Origin: Kordiimonas sp. SCSIO 12603
Lineage (GTDB): Bacteria; Pseudomonadota; Alphaproteobacteria; Sphingomonadales; Kordiimonadaceae
Reading direction: 5' to 3'
DNA: 64,000 nucleotides
Assembly: GCF_024398035.1 (NCBI RefSeq)
Contig: NZ_CP073748.1
Coordinates: forward strand, 2,269,520 to 2,333,519
Of this stretch, positions 33,651-42,421 are shown one piece after another. Both the position numbers and the translations under genes were made by a program. The notes under the pieces are model-generated. The model saw nothing but the letters and a program-made list of their open reading frames with translations, was not told the origin of the DNA and did no database searches. Position 1 is the first letter of the stretch, and each line of letters opens with the position of its first letter.

Positions 33651-34841
33651 TTGAGTAAATTGGGTTTAGTCACTGTGCTGTTGCTCCTTCTTTTGGGGGA
33701 TAGCGCTTCTGTTTTTGCACAAAATGTCGATATCACAGGCGTTCGCTTTGGGAAAAATGGTGCAACCACACGGTTTGTGATGGATGTTTCCGAACCTGTT
33801 AAACCACGTATATTTATGCTGGCTAATCCCCGCAGGTTGGTTATTGATATTCCTAACAGCAATTGGAAATCTCAAAAAACGGCTAAAGCATCAGGTCTGG
33901 TTGGGAAATACAGGCATGGTCTTTTTTCCGCTGATACGTATCGCATTGTATTGGATCTAAATAAAGCAGCCGTTATTCGAAAGTCTTTCTCGCTTCCAGC
34001 CAGTGAAGGGTATTCAAACCGTTACGTTATTGATTTAGCTGAAAGTAGTCAGTTAGATTTTTTAGCGGCGGTTAAATCTTCCAAGCCTCAAATAACAAAA
34101 ACTATCGCACAAGCTCCTTCTGTTGAGCCTGTTCAGAAGCCCTATGACGGTAAACGTATAATTGTCGTGGATGCGGGGCATGGAGGTCCTGATCCTGGTA
34201 CGCTTGGTCGATACGGATCTAACGAAAAGATACTTACTCTTAAAATTTCTAGAGAAATTAAACGGGAACTTGAGAGGACGGGACGCTACCGGGTTTATCT
34301 AACACGCGATAAAGATATTTATATTCCGCACCGCAAGAGATTTGAGATAGCGAAACGTATGGGAGCTGATTTGTTTATCAGTGTTCATGTGGATTCTATC
34401 GCGAATTCAAAGGTGCGAGGCGGTACAGTTTATACCTTGAATGAAAATGCCTCAGATAAAGAAGCTGCCCGACTGGCCGCAAAAGAGAACAAATCTGATA
34501 TTTTAGCGGGTGTTGATCTTGCTGAAACCAATAATGAAGTTTCCAGTATTCTGATTGATTTAGCTCAACGCGAAACCATGAATAACTCAGCCCAATTCGC
34601 AGAGATACTGGTTCCTGAAATGCGCCGGCAGGTGAAAATGCATCGCAGAGGGCATCGATTTGCAAATTTCCTTGTGCTTAAATCTCCAGATGTACCATCA
34701 GTTTTGATTGAAACGGGGTATCAAACCAATAAGCAGGATGCGCGTATGCTTAATAGTAGAGATGGTCAACGCCGTATTGCTAAAGCAGTAAGCGCAGGAG
34801 TGAATAAGTATTTTGATCTCCAAATAGCTCTTGGCCGATAA
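33651..34841 (+). CDS. amiC: N-acetylmuramoyl-L-alanine amidase (AmiC-type)
   Basis: Periplasmic zinc amidase that splits peptidoglycan stem peptides from glycan, needed for daughter-cell separation. A signal peptide covers the first about 24 residues. The AMIN domain (about 25-130) targets it to the septum. The Amidase_3 domain (about 165-390) has V-D-A-G-H-G-G-P-D-P-G, S-N-E-K, S-V-H-V-D and a late S-V-L-I-E-T-G-Y with the catalytic glutamate. TTG at 33651 is chosen: GAGGA lies eight bases upstream and the signal peptide then starts at once. In-frame starts at 33618 (GTG) and 33591 lack this. It is followed by mrcA and prfB. Confidence 0.9.
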   Translation: MSKLGLVTVLLLLLLGDSASVFAQNVDITGVRFGKNGATTRFVMDVSEPVKPRIFMLANPRRLVIDIPNSNWKSQKTAKASGLVGKYRHGLFSADTYRIVLDLNKAAVIRKSFSLPASEGYSNRYVIDLAESSQLDFLAAVKSSKPQITKTIAQAPSVEPVQKPYDGKRIIVVDAGHGGPDPGTLGRYGSNEKILTLKISREIKRELERTGRYRVYLTRDKDIYIPHRKRFEIAKRMGADLFISVHVDSIANSKVRGGTVYTLNENASDKEAARLAAKENKSDILAGVDLAETNNEVSSILIDLAQRETMNNSAQFAEILVPEMRRQVKMHRRGHRFANFLVLKSPDVPSVLIETGYQTNKQDARMLNSRDGQRRIAKAVSAGVNKYFDLQIALGR

Positions 34842-34911
34842 TGCCTTAACAGAGACACAATTTCCTGCAATACCGCACGATAAAGAAATAGTATAGCGAA
34901 TTCGGCGTTTA

Positions 34912-37422
34912 ATGACTGATACAGAACAAAAAACTGAAACCAAAAAGGTCAAGAAATCACTTTGGCGTAGGCTGTTTAAATATAGCCTTATTCTCGGTGT
35001 AGTTGGCTTTGTTTCTGCTGTAGGCGTGGTTGTTTGGGCAATCGTTTATTATGGCCGTGACCTACCGGATTACAGGCAATTGGCGAAGTATGAGCCTGAG
35101 GTGGTAACTCGTATTCATGCGGGTGATGGTTCACTGCTTAGAGAATTTTCGCGCAAACCACGATTGTTTGTACCAATTAATGCGGTGCCAGATCAGCTTA
35201 TTAATGCTTTTCTATCCGCGGAAGATAAGAACTTCTACAATCATAACGGCCTCGATTATATGGGCATGATCCGCGGTAATATTCGGAATGTTGCTAATCT
35301 TATTCAAGGCAGACCACTGCAAGGTGGGTCAACCATCACCCAGCAGGTGGCGCGCACATTCCTTCTAACACTTGACCAAAAGCTTGATCGTAAAATTAAA
35401 GAGATGATCCTGACACTTAGGATTGAGCGAGCTTTTTCAAAAGATCATATTCTTGAGCTTTACTTAAATGAAATTAACTTTGGTAATCGCTCCTATGGTG
35501 TTGCGGCTGCCTCGCTTAATTACTTTAACAAAGCGCTAAATGAGCTTACCATTGCAGAGATGGCGTTCTTAGCGGCTCTGCCGAAAGCGCCACATAATTA
35601 TCATCCACGACGCCATAAAGAGCGCGCTGTGGGTCGCCGAAACTGGATTTTGGGCAGAATGCTCATACTCGGACATATCGATCAGCAAACGTATGATGCC
35701 GCAATTGCGGAAGATTTAGTTATGCGTCCTCGTTCCGGTCATGCTGAATTTCGCGCTGATTATTTTGCCGAAGAAGTACGCCGCAACATTGATCGAGAAT
35801 TTGGTACCAAAGCTCTGTATGAGGGTGGTCTGTCAGTACGTACGTCACTCGAGCCACGTTTGCAGGCTATAGCGGAACGTACACTTCAGGACGGGCTTGT
35901 GGCTTACGACCGGAGGCATGGATGGCGCGGCCCTATTACTCGTATTGAAGTTGATGATGTTTGGAATAACCGCCTGAATAATGTGAAGAAGCCACTGGGA
36001 GTATCTTCATGGAAACATGCTGTTGTTCATGAAGTTAGAGCTGATGGTGCGGTTGTCGGGCTGAAAGATGGCTCTTATGGTTTTATTCCTTTTGAAGAAG
36101 TTCAATGGGCCCGCAAATGGCGATCAGGCCAGCGTTTAGGGGCAAAGGTTAAAGATACAGCGGAGGTACTCCGTATTGGTGATGTGGTACCCGTTAAGGC
36201 GCTCCGTAATTCTGAAGCTTATGCTTTAAGTGACTTTTGGGATGCCTCAGGTGAAGAAGTTGGTTACGTGCAGCGCTATAGCCTGCAGCAAATCCCTGAA
36301 ATTAATGGCGCACTTGTGGCGATGGATGCTCATACAGGCCGGGTTTATGCAATGGCAGGAGGCTTTGATTTCAAACTAAGCCAATATAACCGTGCAACGC
36401 AGGCAAAGCGGCAACCGGGTTCTGCCTTTAAGCCATTTGTATATGCAGCTGGCCTTGATAAGGGATTTACGCCTTCTAGTCTCGTCCTGGATGCTCCTTT
36501 TGTGATTGATCAAGGTGATGGTCTCGGTAAATGGAAACCAAAGAACAGTTCCGACAAGTTCTATGGCCCAAGCACACTTCGATTGGGCATTGAAAAGTCT
36601 CGTAACCTGATGACGGTGCGTTTAGCGCAGCATCTGGGTATGGGGGCGGTGATGGATTATGCTCGCCGTTTTGGCCTTGATGAAAATATGGAGCCTTCGT
36701 TGGCGGCATCACTTGGGGCAGGGGAAGTTACCCTTCTTCAGCTTTCGGCTGCTTACGGTATGATTGTAAACGGTGGTAAAGAAATTGAACCATCTCTTAT
36801 TGACCGTATTCAGGATCGCCGTGGCAAAACAATATATCGGCATGATAGCCGGGATTGCGTTTCCTGCCGTGTAACTACGCTTGCATCTGGTGAAGAGCCT
36901 GAAGTCCCTGATAACCGCGATCAGGTGCTTGATCCACTTACTGCCTATCAAATGGTTTCTATGATGGAAGGGGTCGTGCAGTCTGGCACAGGCCGGAAAA
37001 TCCGCGTGTTGGATAAACCGCTTGCTGGTAAAACTGGCACAACCAATGATAGCTTCGATGCTTGGTTTATGGGCTTTTCAGCAGACATGGTTGTTGGGGT
37101 TTATACGGGTTTCGATCAGCCACGTTCACTTGGTCGTTTTGAAGAAGGTTCCAGTGTCGCTGTTCCTGTGTTCCGTGATTTTATGAAAGATGCTCTGAAG
37201 GGAGAACCTGGTATTCCGTTCCGTATGCCGTCGGGTATTCGGTTAGTGCGCGTGAACTCAAAAACGGGCGAACCAGCCAAGTATGGCGATAAGAATATTA
37301 TCTTGGAAGCCTTTAAACCGGGCACCGAACCTCGCACTGGTCAGTTCGCAGTACTTGACGGCTCGCTCCCAGTTGGTAAAAGCAAGAGCACAATTCGTAA
37401 AGGTACGGGTGGTATTTACTAG
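34912..37422 (+). CDS. mrcA: Penicillin-binding protein 1A
   Basis: Bifunctional peptidoglycan synthase of 836 residues. A cytoplasmic basic N-terminus and one membrane helix (about 23-45) lead to the GT51 transglycosylase domain, with E-D-K-N-F-Y-N-H-N-G near 103-112 holding the catalytic glutamate. An OB-like insert follows, then the transpeptidase domain with P-G-S-A-F-K-P-F (S-x-x-K), K-S-R-N (S-x-N) and K-T-G-T-T-N-D. The gene order amiC-mrcA-prfB opposite rne is common in alphaproteobacteria. The start lies 70 bases after amiC. Confidence 0.95.
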   Translation: MTDTEQKTETKKVKKSLWRRLFKYSLILGVVGFVSAVGVVVWAIVYYGRDLPDYRQLAKYEPEVVTRIHAGDGSLLREFSRKPRLFVPINAVPDQLINAFLSAEDKNFYNHNGLDYMGMIRGNIRNVANLIQGRPLQGGSTITQQVARTFLLTLDQKLDRKIKEMILTLRIERAFSKDHILELYLNEINFGNRSYGVAAASLNYFNKALNELTIAEMAFLAALPKAPHNYHPRRHKERAVGRRNWILGRMLILGHIDQQTYDAAIAEDLVMRPRSGHAEFRADYFAEEVRRNIDREFGTKALYEGGLSVRTSLEPRLQAIAERTLQDGLVAYDRRHGWRGPITRIEVDDVWNNRLNNVKKPLGVSSWKHAVVHEVRADGAVVGLKDGSYGFIPFEEVQWARKWRSGQRLGAKVKDTAEVLRIGDVVPVKALRNSEAYALSDFWDASGEEVGYVQRYSLQQIPEINGALVAMDAHTGRVYAMAGGFDFKLSQYNRATQAKRQPGSAFKPFVYAAGLDKGFTPSSLVLDAPFVIDQGDGLGKWKPKNSSDKFYGPSTLRLGIEKSRNLMTVRLAQHLGMGAVMDYARRFGLDENMEPSLAASLGAGEVTLLQLSAAYGMIVNGGKEIEPSLIDRIQDRRGKTIYRHDSRDCVSCRVTTLASGEEPEVPDNRDQVLDPLTAYQMVSMMEGVVQSGTGRKIRVLDKPLAGKTGTTNDSFDAWFMGFSADMVVGVYTGFDQPRSLGRFEEGSSVAVPVFRDFMKDALKGEPGIPFRMPSGIRLVRVNSKTGEPAKYGDKNIILEAFKPGTEPRTGQFAVLDGSLPVGKSKSTIRKGTGGIY

Positions 37423-37466
37423 CCGCCTTCCTATATCTTTATTCGAACTTAAAAAGGAATTTGTTT

Positions 37467-38595
37467 ATGCGTGCGGAAGCTCAGGCAGCCGTAGACCAAC
37501 TTCAGCAGTCAATGGCGCTGCTGAGGAGGCATCTTTGACTGGGATCGTGCTTTATTAAGGCTTGAGGAGCTTAATGCTCTTTCAGAAGATCCCGACCTCT
37601 GGAACGATCCAACAAATGCACAGAAATTGATGCGCGAGCGTACTAAGCTTGATGACGCTATCAAAGCTGTGCGTGAGATCGAGACAGATCTTGCCGATAC
37701 ATCTGAAATTATTGAACTTGCTGAAATGGATGGCGATGCAGATATGGAAGAAGAAGCAGTAACTTCTTTAAATGCACTCGTTGAAACAGCGAAAAAAGCT
37801 GAATTGCAGGCCCTTCTTTCCGGTGAAGCTGATAGCAACGATACATTTGTTGAAATTCACGCAGGTGCTGGTGGGACGGAAGCTCAAGATTGGGCAAGCA
37901 TGCTATTTCGCATGTATATTCGTTGGGCAGAAAGCCGTGGCTTTAAGTATGAAACCGTACAGTACCTGGATGGTGAGGAAGCGGGAATCAAGTCAGCGAC
38001 TATTCAGGTGAAAGGTGAGGATGCTTATGGTTGGTTAAAAACCGAATCAGGTGTTCATCGACTCGTAAGAATATCTCCGTTCGATTCGAATGCAAAGCGC
38101 CATACTAGTTTTGCCTCCGTGTGGGTTTACCCAGTGATTGACGATTCAATTGATATTGAAATCAATGAAGGTGATCTGAAAATTGATACTTACCGTGCAT
38201 CTGGTGCGGGTGGTCAGCATGTAAACACCACTGATAGTGCAGTAAGGATTACACACCAACCTTCCGGTATTGTGGTGCAGTGTCAGGCGGAACGTTCTCA
38301 GCATAAAAACAGAGCGGCCGCTATGAATATGCTGAAAGCAAGAATGTACGAGGCTGAACTTCGCCGCCGTGAAGAAGAAGCCAATGCCGTAAATTCACAA
38401 AAAACTGATATTGGTTGGGGGCATCAGATCAGATCTTATGTTATGCAGCCGTATCAGATGGTGAAAGACCTACGTACGGGCGAGGAATCTGGCCAACCAC
38501 AAAAGGTACTGGATGGCGACCTCGATAAGTTTATGGCAGCGGCGCTGGCGGCGCGGGTGCACGGCGAAAATGCAGATGTTGCAGATATTGATTAA
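37467..38595 (+). CDS. prfB: Peptide chain release factor RF2, with programmed +1 frameshift
   Basis: Ends translation at UGA and UAA. The start is ATG at 37467; after 23 codons an in-frame TGA (37536-37538) stops the zero frame. Skipping one T gives D-W-D-R-A-L-L and joins the main frame, open to 38595, for about 375 residues, the family length. The S-P-F stop-codon motif and G-A-G-G-Q-H-V-N-T catalytic motif are present. Frameshifting lets RF2 control its own level: low RF2 slows reading of UGA and favours the shift. The frame from 37627 alone lacks the N-terminal domain. It follows mrcA by 44 bases. Confidence 0.96.
37524..37539 (+). promoter_or_regulatory. prfB programmed frameshift site
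   Basis: AGGAGG-CAT-CTT-TGA-C matches the E. coli AGGGGG-TAT-CTT-TGA-C site in layout: a Shine-Dalgarno-like hexamer three bases before the CTT shift codon, then UGA and C, the weakest stop context. The ribosome slips from CTT to TTT. Confidence 0.95.
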
Positions 38596-38631
38596 TCAGT
38601 TAGGCTAGGGCCAAACTAAAAGGAATTTATT

Positions 38632-39210
38632 GTGACTGAACAAGACAAAAAAGATGAAAGCAAACAAAGCGAACATCTGAGTAAAATTCTATTTGAAGCA
38701 CGTAAGGTTTTTGTAACAGGCCCGATTAATATGGAAATGGCTACGGAAATTTGTGCGCGTCTGCATGCTATGTCGCATGTTTCTGATGATCCGATCACCA
38801 TGATTATTTGTTCGCCAGGCGGACATGTTGAAGCTGGTGATATGATCCATGATACCATCAAGTTCATTAAGCCTGCTGTAAAGGTTGTTGGTACAGGTTA
38901 TGTCGCGAGTGCCGGCGCGCTTATTTATGTGGCTGCAGATAAAGAGAACCGTTTTACAACGCCTAATACCCGTTTCTTGCTTCACCAACCGAGCGGCGGC
39001 GTTGGTGGTGATGCTTCTAACATTGAAATTCAGGCTAACCAGATTGTGGTGATGCGTGAGCGCTTGAACCGTATCTTTGCTGAAGCAACAGGCCAAACCT
39101 TTGAAAAAATTGATGCAGATGTAGATCGTGATTTTTGGCTAACAGCAACTGAAGCCAAGGAATATGGCCTTGTTCATAAGATTATAGAAAATCAGGATGA
39201 AATTAAGTAA
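38632..39210 (+). CDS. ClpP-family serine protease (paralogue outside a clpPX operon)
   Basis: A ClpP-fold protein of 192 residues. The catalytic triad is intact: Ser93 in V-A-S-A-G-A, His118 in L-L-H-Q-P-S-G-G, and Asp167 in D-R-D-F-W-L. The first about 20 residues are hydrophilic and charged (T-E-Q-D-K-K-D-E-S), unlike the usual ClpP N-terminal loop, so contact with a ClpX or ClpA ring may differ. No clpX, tig or lon lies nearby, so it is probably an extra ClpP. GTG at 38632 is preceded by AGGAA. The start is 36 bases after the prfB stop, so it is probably cotranscribed with it. Confidence 0.85.
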   Translation: MTEQDKKDESKQSEHLSKILFEARKVFVTGPINMEMATEICARLHAMSHVSDDPITMIICSPGGHVEAGDMIHDTIKFIKPAVKVVGTGYVASAGALIYVAADKENRFTTPNTRFLLHQPSGGVGGDASNIEIQANQIVVMRERLNRIFAEATGQTFEKIDADVDRDFWLTATEAKEYGLVHKIIENQDEIK

Positions 39211-39238
39211 TTACTGATTTTAGTTTATGATGTATCGA

Positions 39239-39270
39239 AGGTGCTGGCTGTTATGTCAGCACCTTTTTTT
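39239..39270 (+). terminator. Terminator after the ClpP-like gene
   Basis: AGGTGCTG and CAGCACCT pair around GCTGTTATGT, followed by seven T. It closes the amiC-mrcA-prfB-clpP strand. Confidence 0.88.
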
Positions 39271-39278
39271 ATGCCAAT

Positions 39279-39303
39279 AAAAAAGGCGCCTAACAGGCGC
39301 CTT
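39279..39303 (-). terminator. Terminator after bactofilin
   Basis: AAGGCGCCT-GTT-AGGCGCCTT on the minus strand with a T run after it, 25 bases past the bactofilin stop at 39328. Confidence 0.85.
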
Positions 39304-39327
39304 ATAAAATAATATATCTGTCAGATA

Positions 39328-39780
39328 TTATTCAGCAGCTTCTTTTTTTGCGACAAAAGAAGGTGTTTCTGTTTTATCTGATTTTGCCTCTGTAGGGCTG
39401 TTCGTATGAGCAAAATGACCTGTTAGCTTAGCACCAGCTTCAACTGACAAACTCTCATGATAAATATCACCTTCAACCACAGAGCTTTTTTCAAGCCTTA
39501 CAGAACGTGCACGTACTTCGCCGTTAACTTTGCCGCGGATAGTTACGTTGTCTGCTGTAATCGTACCTTTAACAGAGCCTGTTTCGCCCATTACTAGGCC
39601 GCCACATGCTAGATCGCCTATAATGTTGCCGTCTAGCTGTAGTTCACCGATTGTGCGGATGTTACCTTCAATTTGAACATCTGAGCCAATGATGGATGGC
39701 GTTGCTGTCGCTGATGCGCGAGCAGTCATACCTGAATTATTCGCTGGTTTCTTCATCTCTTCCCTGGATTTTGAGAACAT
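39328..39780 (-). CDS. Bactofilin
   Basis: Polymer-forming cytoskeletal protein of 150 residues. The right-handed beta-helix covers about residues 28-125, with repeats such as I-E-G-N-I-R-T-I-G-E-L-Q-L-D-G and V-K-G-T-I-T-A-D-N-V-T-I-R-G. Bactofilins form filaments at the membrane and recruit peptidoglycan enzymes. The start is taken at 39780 (M-F-S-K-S, a usual bactofilin beginning), overlapping the M23 gene by 44 bases; ATG at 39756 with AGGGA just upstream is a strong alternative. Pairing with an M23 endopeptidase fits a shape-determining module. A terminator follows. Confidence 0.9.
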   Translation of the reverse strand: MFSKSREEMKKPANNSGMTARASATATPSIIGSDVQIEGNIRTIGELQLDGNIIGDLACGGLVMGETGSVKGTITADNVTIRGKVNGEVRARSVRLEKSSVVEGDIYHESLSVEAGAKLTGHFAHTNSPTEAKSDKTETPSFVAKKEAAE

Positions 39781-40993
39781 TATTTGCTGCCTTTAAGAAG
39801 GGGGCTGGGTCTCTGACTTTGCCATTAAACCAGATTTCGTAGTGGAGGTGGGTGCCTGTTACACGGCCTGTTTTACCCATATCTCCAACCCGTGTCCCTA
39901 CGGTTACTTCTTCACCTTTTTTAACACGTAACTTGCGCATATGCCCATAGCGGGTTTTAAAGCCATTTCCGTGTTCAATTTCTACCATTCGGCCATATGG
40001 GCCAAACCAACCTGCATGAACTACTTTACCTGGGGCCGTTGCATAAATCGCGGTGCCAGGCCAACCAGCTAAATCAAGTCCAGGGTGGTTCGCCCAAGTT
40101 TTCTTGAGCGGATCACGCCTGCGACCAAATTTGCTGGAGACGTAGTATTTTTCTGCAGGTTTGCCTACAGGAAAACTATCTAGCGCATTTGTGACCATCT
40201 CAAGGCGAAGCCATTCATTATTTAAATCATCAAATGTTTTATGATCTGTTGCTTCAAAAACAGCAGAGAAGCCGGTTTCTGGCACATAAGGCCCACCCAT
40301 GCCGTATGTATCAGCATTGCCGTCCATGTGCGTTAGGATATCGTCTGTTGTCAGCTTTGTTGGCTTTAATGTTTCTTGAATAAAACTGCTGTCAGCCTGT
40401 AATTTCGCAAGCATTGCATTTGCAAAGTTGCGCTGCTGTGCTTCTGCATTCTCTAAACGAGTGAGGAGCGATTTCCTACGATCAATGTTCGTTGCTACTT
40501 CCGTTGCAGCGGCAGGCTTAGAACCTAATAACTCTTGAAAGAGTGACGATGTTTTTTCTTCATCGCTTCTCGGTATTATCGTTTGCGGTTCCTGGTCTGA
40601 AACTTCAAGCGACGTGCTTTCGTCAACTACCACACCTGTTTTCTTAGCCATTTCTTCTAAGAATTTTTGGCGTTCTTCCAGCTGTTTTGTGCGTCGTTCT
40701 ACCTCAACTTCTAGTGCAGAAAAATCGCTGGATAGCGATTGATACTGGTTAGACATTGTTGAGATAGTTTTATTTTTTTCTTCAAGCTTTAAATCACGCG
40801 TCAGGTACGCATAAGTTGTAATACTACCCCATATGAGAAAGCCTGAAAGTGCCGTCGACATACCAATTTGCGTATAGCTACCAATAGTAAGAAATCTTAC
40901 TCGGCCCTCACTACGCAAAAACAGCTGACGTTCAGGAAAATATTTTCCACGCCAACTGTGAAATTTCTCTTTAAAAGACAATTCGTTAGTCAA
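39737..40993 (-). CDS. M23-family membrane-anchored peptidoglycan endopeptidase
   Basis: Protein of 418 residues. One transmembrane helix (about 38-60) is followed by a coiled coil (about 70-125) and a linker. The C-terminal LytM domain has H-P-G-L-D-L-A-G, Y-G-H-M and H-L-H-Y-E-I, the H-x3-D and H-x-H zinc sites. All metal ligands are present, so it should cleave peptide cross-links. It is the upstream gene of an overlapping pair with bactofilin, as in shape-determining modules of Hyphomonas and Helicobacter. The order suggests translation coupling and direct interaction. Confidence 0.88.
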   Translation of the reverse strand: MTNELSFKEKFHSWRGKYFPERQLFLRSEGRVRFLTIGSYTQIGMSTALSGFLIWGSITTYAYLTRDLKLEEKNKTISTMSNQYQSLSSDFSALEVEVERRTKQLEERQKFLEEMAKKTGVVVDESTSLEVSDQEPQTIIPRSDEEKTSSLFQELLGSKPAAATEVATNIDRRKSLLTRLENAEAQQRNFANAMLAKLQADSSFIQETLKPTKLTTDDILTHMDGNADTYGMGGPYVPETGFSAVFEATDHKTFDDLNNEWLRLEMVTNALDSFPVGKPAEKYYVSSKFGRRRDPLKKTWANHPGLDLAGWPGTAIYATAPGKVVHAGWFGPYGRMVEIEHGNGFKTRYGHMRKLRVKKGEEVTVGTRVGDMGKTGRVTGTHLHYEIWFNGKVRDPAPFLKAANNVLKIQGRDEETSE

Positions 40994-41117
40994 AGTTTCC
41001 TCGCGCTAAAGCGCCCCTCGCCAATCGTTCAACTTTCGCACTACTTATCTATATTTGCTTTACACAAAAGCTTATTGGGCTGCATTCCAACCATTTTGGA
41101 CCAAAAGGTCAAGCCAT

Positions 41118-41936
41118 TTATGAGCTTTCGAGCATATCAGCTAAAGGTTCATAGAAGCTTACAGGCATACCTGCCTTGTTGCGGGCGGGTACATTGAAAG
41201 GTCGTTTAAGTTGTCCTTTGAAGTATGCCTGCACTAAATCCTGAAACCATTCTTCTGGGTCAATTTCGCCTTTTTGAGCAAGAAACTTAAACCAACGTGA
41301 ACCTGCGGCCACATGGCTGATTTCTTCCTCATATATGGTTTTAAGGACATCCGCAGATGCCTCATCGCCATTCTTCCTGAACTGCTCAATCATGTTTGGT
41401 GTTACGTCTAGGCCTCTGGCTTCAAGAACCATGGGAACAATGGCAAGCCTTGCGGGTAAACTTTCTTTAGTATCTATAGCCGATTGCCAAAGGCCGTCAT
41501 GGGCCGGTAAATCACCGTACAAGCAATCAAGAGACCTAAGGCGGCTGGATAGCATAGTGAAGTGCCGTGCTTCATCATCTCCGATTTTAATCCAATCATC
41601 GGTAAAACTGCGAGGCATCATGGCACCAAAGCGTGCTACGATATCAAAAGCTAGATCAATGGCGTTTAACTCAATATGTGCAACCGCATGTAAAAGTGCA
41701 CGGCGGTTGCCATCGGTACCACCTTTTCTTCGTTTTGGCATCTTAGCAGGATCAAGTAGTTCCGGTCGTTTTGGTCGGGCAGGGCGATCTGGCGGCATAT
41801 TGGGGAATTCAAAAGGCATGCGGCCTGTTTTCCAGGCCGCCGCAACCATTCTTGCTCGTTCGGCTTTTTCTCGCGCTTTTTCTGTTTTCAGAACAGCAAT
41901 GGCAGCTTCGCCAATATTTTCGAAAGCAATGCTCAT
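41118..41936 (-). CDS. DUF455 ferritin-like protein
   Basis: Protein of 272 residues of the DUF455 family, a ferritin-like helical domain. Carboxylate and histidine residues that could bind two metals are visible in A-H-I-E-L-N-A-I-D-L-A near 90-100, D-D-E-A-R-H-F near 117-123, and E-E-I-S-H-V-A-A-G near 202-210. The N-terminal part has a basic, proline-rich stretch (R-P-A-R-P-K-R-P-E). Function is unknown. It starts five bases after the bcp stop, so the two form a unit and a link to peroxide handling is possible. Confidence 0.8.
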   Translation of the reverse strand: MSIAFENIGEAAIAVLKTEKAREKAERARMVAAAWKTGRMPFEFPNMPPDRPARPKRPELLDPAKMPKRRKGGTDGNRRALLHAVAHIELNAIDLAFDIVARFGAMMPRSFTDDWIKIGDDEARHFTMLSSRLRSLDCLYGDLPAHDGLWQSAIDTKESLPARLAIVPMVLEARGLDVTPNMIEQFRKNGDEASADVLKTIYEEEISHVAAGSRWFKFLAQKGEIDPEEWFQDLVQAYFKGQLKRPFNVPARNKAGMPVSFYEPLADMLESS

Positions 41937-41941
41937 TGTCG

Positions 41942-42406
41942 TTACAGTGCTTGAGTAGCTTCCAGTACGGCGTCAACATGGCCTTTTACACGTACCTTGC
42001 GCCATATTTTTTGGATGATACCTTCAGCATCAATTAGGTATGTTGCTCGCTCAATGCCCATATATTTACGGCCATACATATTTTTCTCTACCCAAACCCC
42101 ATATGCTTCAATCGCGCTACCTTCTTCGTCGGATACTAGCTGAACAGTTAGATCATGTTTTGCGATGAATTTTTCATGTTTCGCAACGGTGTCTTTAGAC
42201 ATACCTAACACTATGGTATTCGCATCTGAAAAAGCAGCTGCCTGTGCCGTAAAGTCTTTAGCTTCTGTCGTGCAGCCTGAGGTATCATCTTTGGGATAGA
42301 AATAAAGCACAACGTTCTTGCCGCGAAGATCACTTAATTGAAGTGTTTCACCGCCATCTACAGGTAGTTTAAAATCTGGTGCTACAGCTCCAATTTCAAG
42401 TGTCAT
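41942..42406 (-). CDS. bcp: Thioredoxin-dependent peroxiredoxin Bcp
   Basis: Reduces hydrogen peroxide and organic peroxides. The peroxidatic cysteine is in T-S-G-C-T-T-E-A-K-D-F. The second cysteine found five residues later in E. coli Bcp is replaced by lysine, so this is a variant without that resolving cysteine. Y-F-Y-P-K-D-D precedes the site. Length is 154. It is next to DUF455 (5 bases downstream) and follows glnE by 15 bases on the minus strand, so all three may be one transcript. Confidence 0.92.
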   Translation of the reverse strand: MTLEIGAVAPDFKLPVDGGETLQLSDLRGKNVVLYFYPKDDTSGCTTEAKDFTAQAAAFSDANTIVLGMSKDTVAKHEKFIAKHDLTVQLVSDEEGSAIEAYGVWVEKNMYGRKYMGIERATYLIDAEGIIQKIWRKVRVKGHVDAVLEATQAL

Positions 42407-42421
42407 TTCATATCCCTTGTA

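Noticed and set aside
37627-38595. prfB starting at the ATG at 37627
   Set aside because: This loses the conserved N-terminal domain; the upstream frameshift site and matching frame give full-length RF2.
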